Part shown: positions 55,293 through 64,000 of the stretch, piece after piece
Layout: each line of letters opens with the position of its first letter
Position numbering within the stretch: the first letter of the stretch is position 1
DNA from: Liolophura sinensis
Lineage: Eukaryota; Mollusca; Polyplacophora; Chitonida; Chitonidae
Direction: 5' to 3'
NCBI RefSeq assembly: GCF_032854445.1
Contig: NC_088302.1
Span: 38,384,191-38,448,190, forward strand
DNA: 64,000 bases
Translations under genes and position numbers: made by a program
Notes under the pieces: generated by a model
Database searches by the model: none
What the model was told of the DNA's origin: nothing
The model's input: only the letters and a program-made list of their open reading frames with translations

Positions 55293-55504
55293 GGTCGATT
55301 TCACAAAGCTAGTTTTGACTTAAGTCAAACCTTGAAATACGATTTTAGAGTTTATTTTTGTGTCCTGAAAATGAAGATTTTGACCACCTCAACAATGTTA
55401 TCTTATTTAAGACAAATGTGTCAAAAATTCAAGTTGCATTACCTAGTACTGAGCATTGTGACAAGGTTTTAAATTTTGACTTAAGTCAGCAGCTTTGTGA
55501 CAAG
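55293..55504. mobile_element. MITE-like element with palindromic ends
   Basis: The left end TTTCACAAAGCTAGTTTTG then ACTTAAGTCAAA faces the right end TTTTGACTTAAGTCAG then CAGCTTTGTGAC. Each contains TTTTGACTTAAGTC, itself near-palindromic. It resembles the 43.0 kb MITE in design (CACGAAGCTGTCTCAGACTTA). Immediately after, CAAGGTTTTAAATTTTGACT is repeated once more (55,500-55,528), a partial tandem duplication of the right end. Confidence 0.65.
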
Positions 55505-56136
55505 GTTTTAAATTTTGACTTAAGTCAGAATTGTTTTTGTGGTATCGTTCCTTGGCCTAGTGTTGTTGCACTTTCTTTGAATGCTTCACCATTGGTTAGA
55601 CGGTATTAAATTCACGACCAGAAGTCATTTCATTCGGGTTTGGCTTTTCCTTGACCCGCTACCTTAATGATATGTTTGTGTGAGTACAATCTGATTACAA
55701 TATACAGGTTTTTTTGTGGAGCACCCGTTCCGAAACATTTGCAGTTGTGCAGATGCGCATTACAGGCTTCATGTGATTTCCTTCTAGCCTTGTCATATCG
55801 ACAACTGGACACCATTTTACTTGAAGGCGGAGAACTGCAATAATCAAACTTGGGGTAAAATACAAAGATGTCAGTTTAGGGAAAATTATCTGTTGTGTAT
55901 TCGTGATGTGGGTTTTGTAACAAAAGAAATCCAGTGAAAGCATTTAACCAAGGAAACTCGTCAGCCTGTTGATGAAAACACAACATAGATTCTCTCTGAA
56001 GACTTTCCTTCTTGTGTATTCGTGATGTGCCTTTTGCAACGCACGAAAAAAAATTATCCAAAACAAAAAAGAATAAAAAGCCAGTCAAAGAAATTGTACA
56101 CTGATTCACAAAATATAAGCACGGTGACAAGGTCCG
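55505..56136 (+). repeat. D3 copy 2, right part
   Basis: 55,745-55,960 matches 46,190-46,420: TTCCTTCTAGCCTTGTCATA, CACCATTTTACTTGAAGG, AATACAAAGATGTCAGTT, TATTCGTGATGTGGGTTTTG, AACCAAGGAAACTCGTC. The TTGTGTATTCGTGATGTG phrase occurs twice (55,892 and 56,013), a small internal duplication. Confidence 0.7.
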
Positions 56137-56949
56137 ATGGCACATTTTGCTATAAAATTAAAGAACAGATTGGCAACCCTACTGTCTGACAAACAAATCC
56201 AGTTACTGACTAACAAACAGACTGAACATTTGCTACATACACCGAGGGACATTCAAAATGACACTTACATCCATCAGTTGCTTCTCCAACGAACGAATCC
56301 ACGTATCAGTCAGCCAGTAAAACAGACACTTCATTTCCATTTAGACATGGCAATGTCCGCCGAAGACAAACTTTAATTATAAGGTAGGTAATCTATGTAC
56401 ACACTGGTCCACTCACTGGCCCTTGAGGTCTAGTGCAGTAAAACACCAGAATACATCACGTTCGCACATGAACAATCGATATACCTTCCAAGTATTAAAT
56501 AGTCACTGTGGATGAACCTTTATGCCCTCTGTACTGACTGATCACTTTACATTTACCGATAAAAAATATTGAATATAAATGTAACGTGCTGTTGCATTCA
56601 TAATACTTTTTACCAACATGAACACCATATCAGGCAGTGTTCTTTTAACTTGTCGTCTATTTTCAGATCTCTGTAAAATCACTTAAGCTCACAGTCAAAA
56701 TTGCCTTTAGTCTGTGACACGTAACATGACAAGCACATTGAATAACACTGTTATTAATTCATAATGCTAAAGTCCCAAAAACTTGCTATATTTTTACCCT
56801 CCGACGTATCCATGTGTTAAGTTTGTGGTCTTAGGTGACTCTGACGAAAGGCAATTTCAGTACCTCGTATGACAGATTTCACAGACAAATGAATATAGGC
56901 GACAAGTTGAAAAACGTCCGTCCGTGATGGTCAGTTTTATTGGTTGAAG
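56137..56949. other. unannotated stretch
   Basis: Nothing recognised; a 79-codon frame at 56137-56376 has no signature. Confidence 0.35.
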
Positions 56950-58215
56950 AAAACGGTGTACCCGGAGTAAACAACTCACTTTTTCTACTTACCTGACAAA
57001 CATCGCAGCTAAAGCAGGGAGTGCTGGATTGGAGTCTGTGAACGTCATTCTGCGAGGAGGACGAAGCTTCATCTGATTGAACTAACGAAGACTGTTTTGG
57101 CTAGATAAACCATATAAGATTACAGAGTAAAAAGTAAAACCAGAGTACCATCGACAGTAAAATACTGCCTCTCCTCAATTTACCTCAGTCAGGATTTATT
57201 CTAACTGTTCATGTAAAGGCTCATATAGTAAAAATCACCGCTCCCCTACACCCCCAGCCCTTAAACACCAAGGCTTAAGCAGAATTTTAAAAAAATACCG
57301 TGATGTTAGTATTGCTGTATTGCTCTATTGTCATCGCATTTGGTATCTACGTGTAATCACCTGATTCCTTTCTCTTATCTTACAACACAAACGCTTAATT
57401 GATCTGTGAAGTCGCGAGTTTGACTCCTAAATATGTTAGGTTGTCCGTCGTGTTTATATGACCTGAGTACGGCTAGGAATTTAAATAAGTAAGAAGGTCA
57501 TCAGGTGTGTGGATATGAATGATACATTCCCCTTACTCTGTAGAAGTTAAGTTACGGTGAAGTAACTATTAGGCAACCCTCTAACTAATATTTAAACGCA
57601 TTTGACCACCTTTCAGAGGTATTGTACGAAACTACCATCTCTCCTGCCGGCGGGCCTCTCTGGATCAGTTGGTTAGAGCACTAGCGTTAGTAATGACCCA
57701 GGAGCCTCTCACCAATTCAACTCTTCATAGTCATCATTCGCAGTAAGGGCTCTCGTGAATGACGTCTACGCAGCCCGGAAAGACTAACACTGAGGTAGAA
57801 CTGGTAGCTCTTGTTATGTATGGCAACTATCAGGTGTAGTACATTTTCCAAACTCATGGGGTGGTTCATTTAGTGTATAGTTCTACTGCACGGAACTTTT
57901 TGTACATTCCCCCCACCTCCCCCACCAAAAACGCTAAAACCCTGTTATACGCAAATACTGAAAATGTTTCAAACCAAGTCTGTGATATTTCACAAACATA
58001 AATTAATATTAGACATCTTTCATTAAAATATATGAAAGTTTAAAACTACATGCCTGAAGTGTAATACGCCAGAGTGGCATCATGCGCTTGCGTTTCTTTG
58101 TCTCACCTCATTTTTAATTGAAAAGTAGACATCTATCTAGACATTTTTACACTTACGATAATTTGACTTTCGTCAAAGACAACGTCTTCCACCAATATGG
58201 TGAAGAGATCCATGT
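56950..58215 (+). repeat. local duplication D4, copy 1
   Basis: Collinear with 60,480-61,530: GAGTGCTGGATT, GTCATTCTGCGAGGA, TCTGATTGA, AACTGTTCATGTAAAGGCT, CAGAGGTATTGTACGAAACT, TTCTACTGCACGGA, CTTTTTGTACATT, ACTGAAAATGTTTCAAACC, GACATCTTTCATTAA, GAAAAGTAGACATCT, CACTTACGATAATTTG, CACGTCTTCTACCA-like and ATGGTGAAGAG. A SINE-A head (57,651-57,722) interrupts this copy. Confidence 0.85.
57651..57722 (+). repeat. SINE-A head fragment inside D4 copy 1
   Basis: CGGGCCTCTCTGGATCAG, TTGGTTAGAGCACTAGCG, AATGACCCAGGAGCCTCTC, ACCAATTCAAC; only the tRNA-like A-box half remains. In copy 2 only CGGGTGGCCTCTGA occurs at the same place. Confidence 0.8.
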
Positions 58216-58294
58216 TGCAGATATGAACTTTAAATCTTCAAACATGGTGGCGTGGACTACATAGTGCGTTTTCGTGCCTGATCAAATCACGCCT
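58216..58294. other. short spacer
   Basis: Nothing recognised. Confidence 0.3.
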
Positions 58295-58389
58295 CGAGGC
58301 CTCCCGTGCCTACCAATGCCGTCGATATGAGTTCAAGTTTAGCTCATGCTGGCTTCCTTTCCGGTTGGTCGTGGGTTTCCCCCGGGATA
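58295..58389 (+). repeat. SINE-A head fragment
   Basis: GAGGCCTCCCGTGCCTACC, ATATGAGTTCAAGTTTAGC, TCATGCTGGCTTCCTTTCC, GTCGTGGGTTTCCCCCGGG. It is cut exactly where the inverted repeat (next entry) begins. Confidence 0.85.
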
Positions 58390-58518
58390 TATATATCGTC
58401 TTTATTTTGTAGTCTTTGGGACCACATTAAGCCGTGACTTATACTGTGACTCATTTGGTGAATACAACAATTTGACAGATAAATAACTGTATGTGTATAC
58501 ATATATATACAATGTAAT
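58390..58518 (+). repeat. long inverted repeat, left arm
   Basis: TAGTCTTTGGGACCACATTA, ACTTATACTGTGACTCATTT, GGTGAATACAACAATTTGAC, AGATAAATAACTGTATGTG, TATATATACAATGTAAT. Its reverse complement is at 60,135-60,272 with only scattered changes. About 1.6 kb lies between the arms. Confidence 0.9.
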
Positions 58519-58929
58519 CAGACTAAATACTGGTTTAGCAACTCGTAAAACTTCAGTGAAATAAATAAATAAATCTGGCTGTCAATCAATGTGTCAAATA
58601 AAGTACGCAGTTTTCATGCAACACTTAAAGTTGAACGGTCCATGGCTGTCTTTCATTCGGTCATAAAGCAATCAAAGGTATAAAAGTATATCAGTTACGC
58701 CTTTGTTGCCACTGTTCACGTAAACATTGGAGGATATTAAGATGGCGCCATGTTTATACGGCCCTGGCTCAGGGTGATCGGAATTATAAATATACTTACA
58801 TAGCACAGCGCCATAGATCTTCTCCGCCAAGATTCTAAGCTGTAAATAATGGCTGGTATGCATGGAAAAAGTCAAGAAACTTTGAATGTCCCCGCCTGAC
58901 GCAATCAGACTGGATGTGACCAGATGTGG
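58519..58929. other. unannotated spacer inside the inverted repeat
   Basis: Nothing recognised; a 90-codon minus-strand frame at 58672-58944 has no transposase signature. Confidence 0.35.
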
Positions 58930-59360
58930 AAACTGCACTTGCATAATGTTCTATAGATCGATCGCTGAACAAACTTGGCAATCAGCCCATTAAATCTCAC
59001 AAATGTACCCCGGTCATGTTTTTCGGCAAAAAACTTTTTCTGCAAACGGTTGGTGATCTATCAGTTTGCCCCAAATTTTACTGCAACTTTACACTACTTT
59101 TATACCTAAATCATTGGATTTTAATCTGGACGACAGCATGTGCAAAAATCCTTGTTGAACATAGTAGTTCTTTTAAAATGGCAGGGATGGTTGCAAAGTA
59201 TTTAGATCACGTTTCGCCGGAAAGTTTTCGCTGAAAAATGGACTCCGGAAGTCAGACCATTCGCTGAGGAGAGGCAATAGAGCGTTGTGTTGTGTTAAGA
59301 AACCAAATATTGCTTTTCCGCTGAGGACTTGAGTGCTACAGCTCTGATTACTTTAGGGTT
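58930..59360 (-). repeat. dispersed repeat R4, copy 3 (inverted)
   Basis: On the minus strand: CAAACCCTAAAGTAATCAG, CACTCAAGTCCTCAGCGGAA, GCAATATTTGGTTTCTTAAC, TCTGACTTCCGGAGTCC, CGTGATCTAAATACTTTGC, CCATTTTAAAAGAAC, TGATAGATCACCAACCG, TGACCGGGGTACAT and GGGCTGATTGCCAAGTTTG. This copy matches both others in different parts, so it helps define the family. Confidence 0.8.
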
Positions 59361-59604
59361 TGACACCATTATTTATTGCTCATGTTCGCCAGGGGCTGCT
59401 TGGTTTTCTATTGTGTATGTTGTGATACAAGTCCGATTATGTCCACGATCAATGCCACAGACTTTTATGATTTACATGATGGCTGTCAAGAAAGATCAGC
59501 TTTTTTATTTCTCTTCTTACATAATAATTTACTTCGTAAGTCTCTGTAATTATTGTTAATCAATTAATATGTTAGTCCTTGATATAATTAAGACGTATAG
59601 CCTG

Positions 59605-59605
<1 letters not shown>

Positions 59606-59684
<79 letters not shown>
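59606..59684 (+). repeat. (GA)n microsatellite
   Basis: About 39 uninterrupted GA units, producing a spurious Arg-Glu frame. Confidence 0.97.
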
Positions 59685-59690
<6 letters not shown>

Positions 59691-60134
59691 ATGGTCACAC
59701 ATAACCGGGGGAAATACAGCCTCTTGTCTTTCACAACTCTTTTCAGAGGATGGTGTTACGGTGTCGGGTTTTACTGATGTTATTTAGCCTGTTACGTTAC
59801 TTTTTGGGGGACAACACATTTCGAAATGATTATGCAACATATGGGTAGCTTTATTAATGATAGCAGGAGATTTAATTAAGCAGTGTGTATTTATATCATC
59901 AGTCTCAGGCTTTACTCCAAAAGACAAAACATCTGTAATCCTATTTGTATATTTAGCTCTATAATTTTAGGAAATTTTCCAAAATATTGTTTTTAGATAT
60001 CTGTCGATTTTCCTATTTATTCAAGCACATGGCTATATTATATCCTCCATTTTGAACTGTTGATATGTATCCCATTCAGCACTGCACGTTCCCGCCAAAA
60101 GCACTTTCTCTTGCACGTGTAATTTGCTAGTATC
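59685..60134. other. unannotated spacer inside the inverted repeat
   Basis: CAACTCTTTTCAGAGGATG at about 59,734 recurs at 60,286 (AACTCTTTTCAGAGGATG), a direct repeat spanning the right arm of the inverted repeat. Confidence 0.4.
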
Positions 60135-60138
60135 ATTA

Positions 60139-60177
<39 letters not shown>

Positions 60178-60285
60178 CAGTTATTTATCTGTCAAATTGT
60201 TGTATTCGCCAAATGGGTCACAGTATAAGTAACTAATTATGGTCCCAAAGATTACAAAGTAAAGGCTATATAAAAAGACAAAAAA
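60135..60285 (-). repeat. long inverted repeat, right arm, with (TA)n
   Basis: Reverse complement of 58,390-58,518, with the internal TA tract expanded to about 14 units (60,144-60,171). Outer end: GGTCCCAAAGATTACAAAG, TAAAGGCTATATA. Confidence 0.9.
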
Positions 60286-60479
60286 AACTCTTTTCAGAGG
60301 ATGCAGTTTATGTGTTTCTCACAATATAATGAAATCAAAGGGAGGTTATTCAACATCCATATACATATAGATTTTATATTCACTCCCATTTAAGCGAAAT
60401 TTGTATTGTAGCTCAAATCCTTTATAATATGATGGAACCTTTTTTGCAAATAAAAAAACTCACATAATTTTAAGTAGGG
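60286..60479. other. short spacer
   Basis: Nothing recognised. Confidence 0.3.
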
Positions 60480-61530
60480 AGACCTCGGATCAAACGAGGC
60501 TCGGGTTATACCAATGGCTTTAAAGTCGCAACTGAAGCAGCGAGTGCTGGATTCGAAACTGTGACGTCATTCTGCGAGGACGAAGGTTTATCTGATTGAG
60601 CCAGCGAAGGCTGTCTTGGTTAGATAAAATACAGACGACTACATCATAGAAAGCAAAACCAGAGCAGTGACGACAGAGAAATACAGTCTTGTTAATGTAC
60701 CTCAGTTAGGGTAAATTCTAACTGTTCATGTAAAGGCTTAAATAGTAAAAATTACCCCTCCCCCACACCACAGCCTCTATCCCCCTATCAGAGGTATTGT
60801 ACGAAACTACCATCTCCCCGGGTGGCCTCTGACAACACACGTGTATGGGAGATCTTCCGCCGTTTCATGCACAAACATTCTGCACTTTCATAACAGGTCA
60901 CTGCTTTCAGTTTTTGTTATCACGGTGTCATGTAAATGACGTAAGGATGGTTTCATCGTCAACATTAGAATTAAGGGCTTTCGTGATTGATGTCGACACG
61001 GGTCTGAAAGATTAACACTTTCCCGGAGCCCGGAAAGATTATCGCAGCTATCAGGTGTACAGTAGTATAATTACCAAACTCATGAGGGGTTCATTTGTTG
61101 TATAATTCTACTGCACGGAGCTTTTTGTACATTAACATATTTATGGACATGGAAGTCATACTATTGATTATTATTATAAATACAGAAAAATATGTAATCA
61201 GGTAAGAAATTTTGTACTGGTTGATCCCCCAAAGAATTTATCAAACGCAATTACTGAAAATGTTTCAAACCCAAGTCAGTGATATTTGACTAACATAAAT
61301 GAATATTGGACATCTTTCATTAATATGTATAAAAATTTAAAAGTGCATGTCTTAAATGTAATACACCAGATAGAACGCCACCATGCGTCTAGAATACAGC
61401 CTTCCTTTTTCTCACCACATTTTAATCGAAAAGTAGACATCTTTTAATGTTTTCGCACTTACGATAATTTGGCGTTCATCCGAAACCACGTCTTCTACCA
61501 TTATGGTGAAGAGGTCTGCTTGCTATGCAC
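60480..61530 (+). repeat. local duplication D4, copy 2
   Basis: See copy 1 at 56,950. Additional shared text: ACCTCAGTTAGGGTAAATTC, TAGTAAAAATTACCCCTCCC. A third, partial copy of this left portion lies at 62,720-62,930. Confidence 0.85.
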
Positions 61531-61833
61531 ATGGGAAAGTTCATATAGATAACTTCCCAAAGTTCGATTGTTTTTCACCGGAAGGCGATTCTAACTTTTC
61601 CTAAAACTGAGCAAACACAAGTATTGGTATCAAAATGGTAACAAAAAAAGGCGCATGGGCTCCAGAAATGAATAATACAACAGTTTATGTCTGGATATGT
61701 CGAAAAGAACGATAGATTATGTTTTTGACGATGTTTGGCGAGTTTCTGGCCACGGAGAATGTTCTCACTATGAGTCAGGGTAAGCAGACTTTAGTAATCA
61801 AAATCTCCCGGCCCAATCACTGAATAGAATTAT
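61531..61833. other. unannotated spacer
   Basis: Nothing recognised. Confidence 0.35.
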
Positions 61834-62127
61834 CGGTCCCGATAGTTCAGCTGATGGAGCGTCCGCTTCGAAGGCGGTAGATCCAGGGTCAATCCTGGGT
61901 CGGGTCACACCTCTGTCTTTAAAAGAGGAAGTCGTAGTTTTCTCGCTTGGCGTTTAGCATTATGGGAATAGTGCAACGACTGGTTGATCCATATCAGTAT
62001 AATGGCTTTGGCGGGACAGCTTACTTGCGTTCGGTAAGCCGTCTCAGTGCAGCGCACCAGATAGAAGAGCGGTGGAAGTCCGTCCTGCAACAAGGAGGCA
62101 CATTCGTCGTCATGTGACTGAAAAATG
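61834..62127 (+). repeat. SINE-B, 3'-truncated
   Basis: Head CGGTCCCGATAGTTCAGC, TGATGGAGCGTCCGCTTCG, B-box-like GATCCAGGGTCAATCC. Body: TTTAAAAGAGGAAGTCGTAG, GTGCAACGACTGGTTGATCC, CTTACTTGCGTTCGGTAAGC. Stops after GTCATGTGACTGAAAAATG. The anticodon-loop-like segment is TTCGAAG rather than TTCGGGG. Confidence 0.93.
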
Positions 62128-62189
62128 AAACTGATCCACTGGCTGCAGGAATTCCCGCCGCTTTCCGTGACGCATCCGGGCAATACCTA

Positions 62190-62420
62190 AGGTTATCCAA
62201 CAGTTATCTCCCGCCATCAGACTGCGCTATAAACGGGCATTTAAGAAGCTAGCATGGAGAGGGTAATTAGATGTGGGAAGATCAAGGTTTGTAGACAACC
62301 AACCCGCCGTCAAGCAACCTCAGAGACTTAGACTGGATTTTGCGGTGCCCTTTGCATATAACACTCTCTAATTAAGATTTGCTGCCAAGCCTCATTTCTG
62401 AGTTGCATAAAATAGATTAC
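62190..62420 (-). repeat. dispersed repeat R5, copy 3 (inverted)
   Basis: Minus strand: CAGAAATGAGGCTTGGCAGC, AAATCTTAATTAGAGAG, TATATGCAAAGGGCACCGC, GTTGCTTGACGGCGGGTTGG, ACCTTGATCTTCCCACATC, TAATTACCCTCTCCATGC, TGCTAGCTTCTTAA, GATGGCGGGAGATAAC. It bridges copies 1 and 2, each of which keeps different parts. Confidence 0.8.
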
Positions 62421-62719
62421 TTATGGCTATATCTTAATTGGACCTCTCACAGGTGCAGATTTTTTTTAATGATCGTTGATTACACATTACGTGTAGCCCT
62501 ACCTCTATACTGATAACCATGTTATCAGTAAATAGCAGAGCTTAATTCAGTATGTTCTAACTCCGACAAAAGTTCTTTGTGTCATTTCTCTCGGGATGCG
62601 GTTGAAAAAATATAGAAATTTACGGGTGTATTGACTCACAGCGTTCTAGTAATTCTCCAGCCTGGTAATTGTTCACGACCTAAGTAAGTAAGTAAGTAAA
62701 GACCTAATCCTATTGAAAC
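62421..62719. other. unannotated spacer
   Basis: Contains a short (AAGT)n run, AAGTAAGTAAGTAAGTAAAG, at about 62,681; otherwise nothing. Confidence 0.35.
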
Positions 62720-62930
62720 AGCTTATTCAGCAATATAATAAAAGGCTTACAGCATTGATAGCAAAACCAGAACGGCGACGACGGTGTGATAATTAGGCAA
62801 TGGTCACACGAAACCTGTGAAATACGGCCCCATCAGTTTACCTCAGTTAGGGATTTATTCTAGCTGTTCACGTAAATGCATAAATAGTAGCAAATTACAC
62901 GCCCTCAGCACCATGTCCCAAAAATAATGA
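62720..62930 (+). repeat. local duplication D4, partial copy 3
   Basis: AGCAAAACCAGAACGGCGAC, ATACGGCCCCATCAGTTTAC, CTCAGTTAGGGATTTATTC, TAGCTGTTCACGTAAATGC, ATAAATAGTAGCAAATTAC match 57,130-57,250 and 60,650-60,770. Confidence 0.75.
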
Positions 62931-63649
62931 GGTAAAATAAATGAAGTCGTGTTAATTATAATTTATTACACGTCATTGGTCAACAGTTTTTAGGTGACAC
63001 AAGTTGTAGACGACAAAAGCAAACACGAGTAATGATCAACCCCGATTTACTGATGAGTGGCATAACAGTGTGAAGAGAACATATTGTAAGTAAAGAAATA
63101 TCTGTACCCACTGATAAGCAAAATTCAAGACTGAGACACTCACATATCATTCCATTAGTGCCCTATAAGAAAAGTTGTCCTCAACCCAAGTATGTCCATC
63201 TCCATTAGAAGTGCTTATCTTGCTTTGAACAGCCTCTGTGCCATTTGTAAATAAGAATATTGCTATACTTTAGCTCTATGTATTATTTTAGTACCATTTG
63301 TATGAAGAGAAAATGAATAATATTCGTATATGGGTGTGAAGACAAGCGGTTAAATTGTGAGATCACCAGAATTGCCGCAAGACATAACAGCAAGTTAGAC
63401 GCTTCACTTTTGTAGTACTCTTACATTGTACTAACAAACTTGCTAATGGACACACACGGATTGATATTATGTATTTATGGATTGCAATATCCCGGAAAGC
63501 CCTTCATATAGTCTATACTTTTCTCGCCTATGTGCATACCAGCATATGCTAGATCGTATACTGACATCGACGATGTCAACCTACGACAAACACATTGCTC
63601 ATGAAACTTGTATGTCATCCAGAGCTTACATGAAAAATTTCTTCATTGG
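62931..63649. other. unannotated stretch
   Basis: Nothing recognised. Confidence 0.35.
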
Positions 63650-63873
63650 GAGCGGTAGATCCAGGGTCAATCATGGGTCGAGTCACACCTAAGACCTTAA
63701 AAGAGGAAGTTGTAACTTCTTCGCTTGTCGTTCAGCATGAAGGGGATAGTGCAACGACTGGTTGACCTATATCAGTGTAATGGCTTAGGATTCCTTCGAA
63801 GTCATATGACTGAAAAATTGTTTGACTGAAAAATTGTTAAGTACGACGTTAAACCGCGAGCACTTACTCACTG
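63650..63873 (+). repeat. SINE-B, 5'-truncated, internally shortened
   Basis: Begins GAGCGGTAGATCCAGGGTC in the B-box region, then GACCTTAAAAGAGGAAGTTG, GTGCAACGACTGGTTGACC and ATCAGTGTAATGGCTTAGG. It jumps to CGAAGTCATATGACTGAAAA with a small tandem duplication (TTGACTGAAAAATTG), and ends ACGACGTTAAACCGCGAGC, ACTTACTCAC. Confidence 0.92.
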
Positions 63874-64000
63874 AATCAAAATTTCTTTATCCTTTCCAGA
63901 CACTCATTAGTTACAACTTACAATCACAATGTGGACGATATTATGACGCTACGCTTTCTGAGAGTGTATTTAATTCCGCCCATAATACAAGGTTTTAGGG

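Overview
This 64 kb window is eukaryotic, AT-rich and almost entirely non-coding. It looks like repeat-dense intergenic (or very long intronic) DNA of a lophotrochozoan, most likely a mollusc; a brachiopod is not excluded. The reasons are the two abundant tRNA-derived SINE families (called SINE-A and SINE-B here) whose tail sequences I know from molluscan genomes, a Penelope-like element of the N-terminal-endonuclease (Naiad) type known from many invertebrates including clams, and a DIRS-like retroelement. No operon, ribosome-binding site, rRNA, free-standing tRNA gene or complete host protein-coding gene is visible. The only host-exon candidate is a small ORF at the left edge (minus strand, 23-268), and it is weak.

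Layout. 0-7 kb: weak exon candidate, a 3' fragment of a Naiad-type element on the minus strand (735-957), a SINE-A, a (TA)n tract, a 24-bp minisatellite (3.28 kb) and a 188-bp tandem duplication (4.8-5.3 kb). 7-10 kb: two blocks of one minisatellite, the second a duplicated copy carrying unique flank with it. 6-18 kb: diverged local duplications (family D1 at 6.2/10.4/12.2/13.0 kb; family R2 at 8.6/15.3/17.1 kb) and a 60-bp minisatellite at 18.4 kb. 19.0-21.8 kb: a nearly full-length but dead Penelope-like element with GIY-YIG endonuclease first and reverse transcriptase second. 22-28 kb: mostly featureless DNA. 28.5-29.3 kb: a long 20-bp minisatellite. 29-35 kb: mostly featureless, with a 46-bp and a perfect 33-bp tandem repeat. 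36.0-37.8 kb: a broken DIRS-like retroelement. 38.6-42 kb: a SINE cluster in which two copies carry the same 250-bp 3' flank. 43.7-47 kb and 51.5-56 kb: two diverged copies of one long local duplication (D3). 57-63 kb: another local duplication (D4), a pair of long inverted repeats around a (GA)n tract, and further SINEs.

There is no co-operating gene set. The biology here is retrotransposon decay, SINE insertion (two copies with clear target-site duplications) and repeated local duplication. The most interesting objects are the permuted-domain Penelope-like element and its second fragment, the SINE-plus-flank pair at 38.7/40.0 kb, and several duplicated families (D1, D3, D4, R1, R2, R4, R5) that I cannot assign to a known transposon class. 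All duplication calls come from reading aligned blocks by eye; boundaries are approximate and no percent identities were computed.
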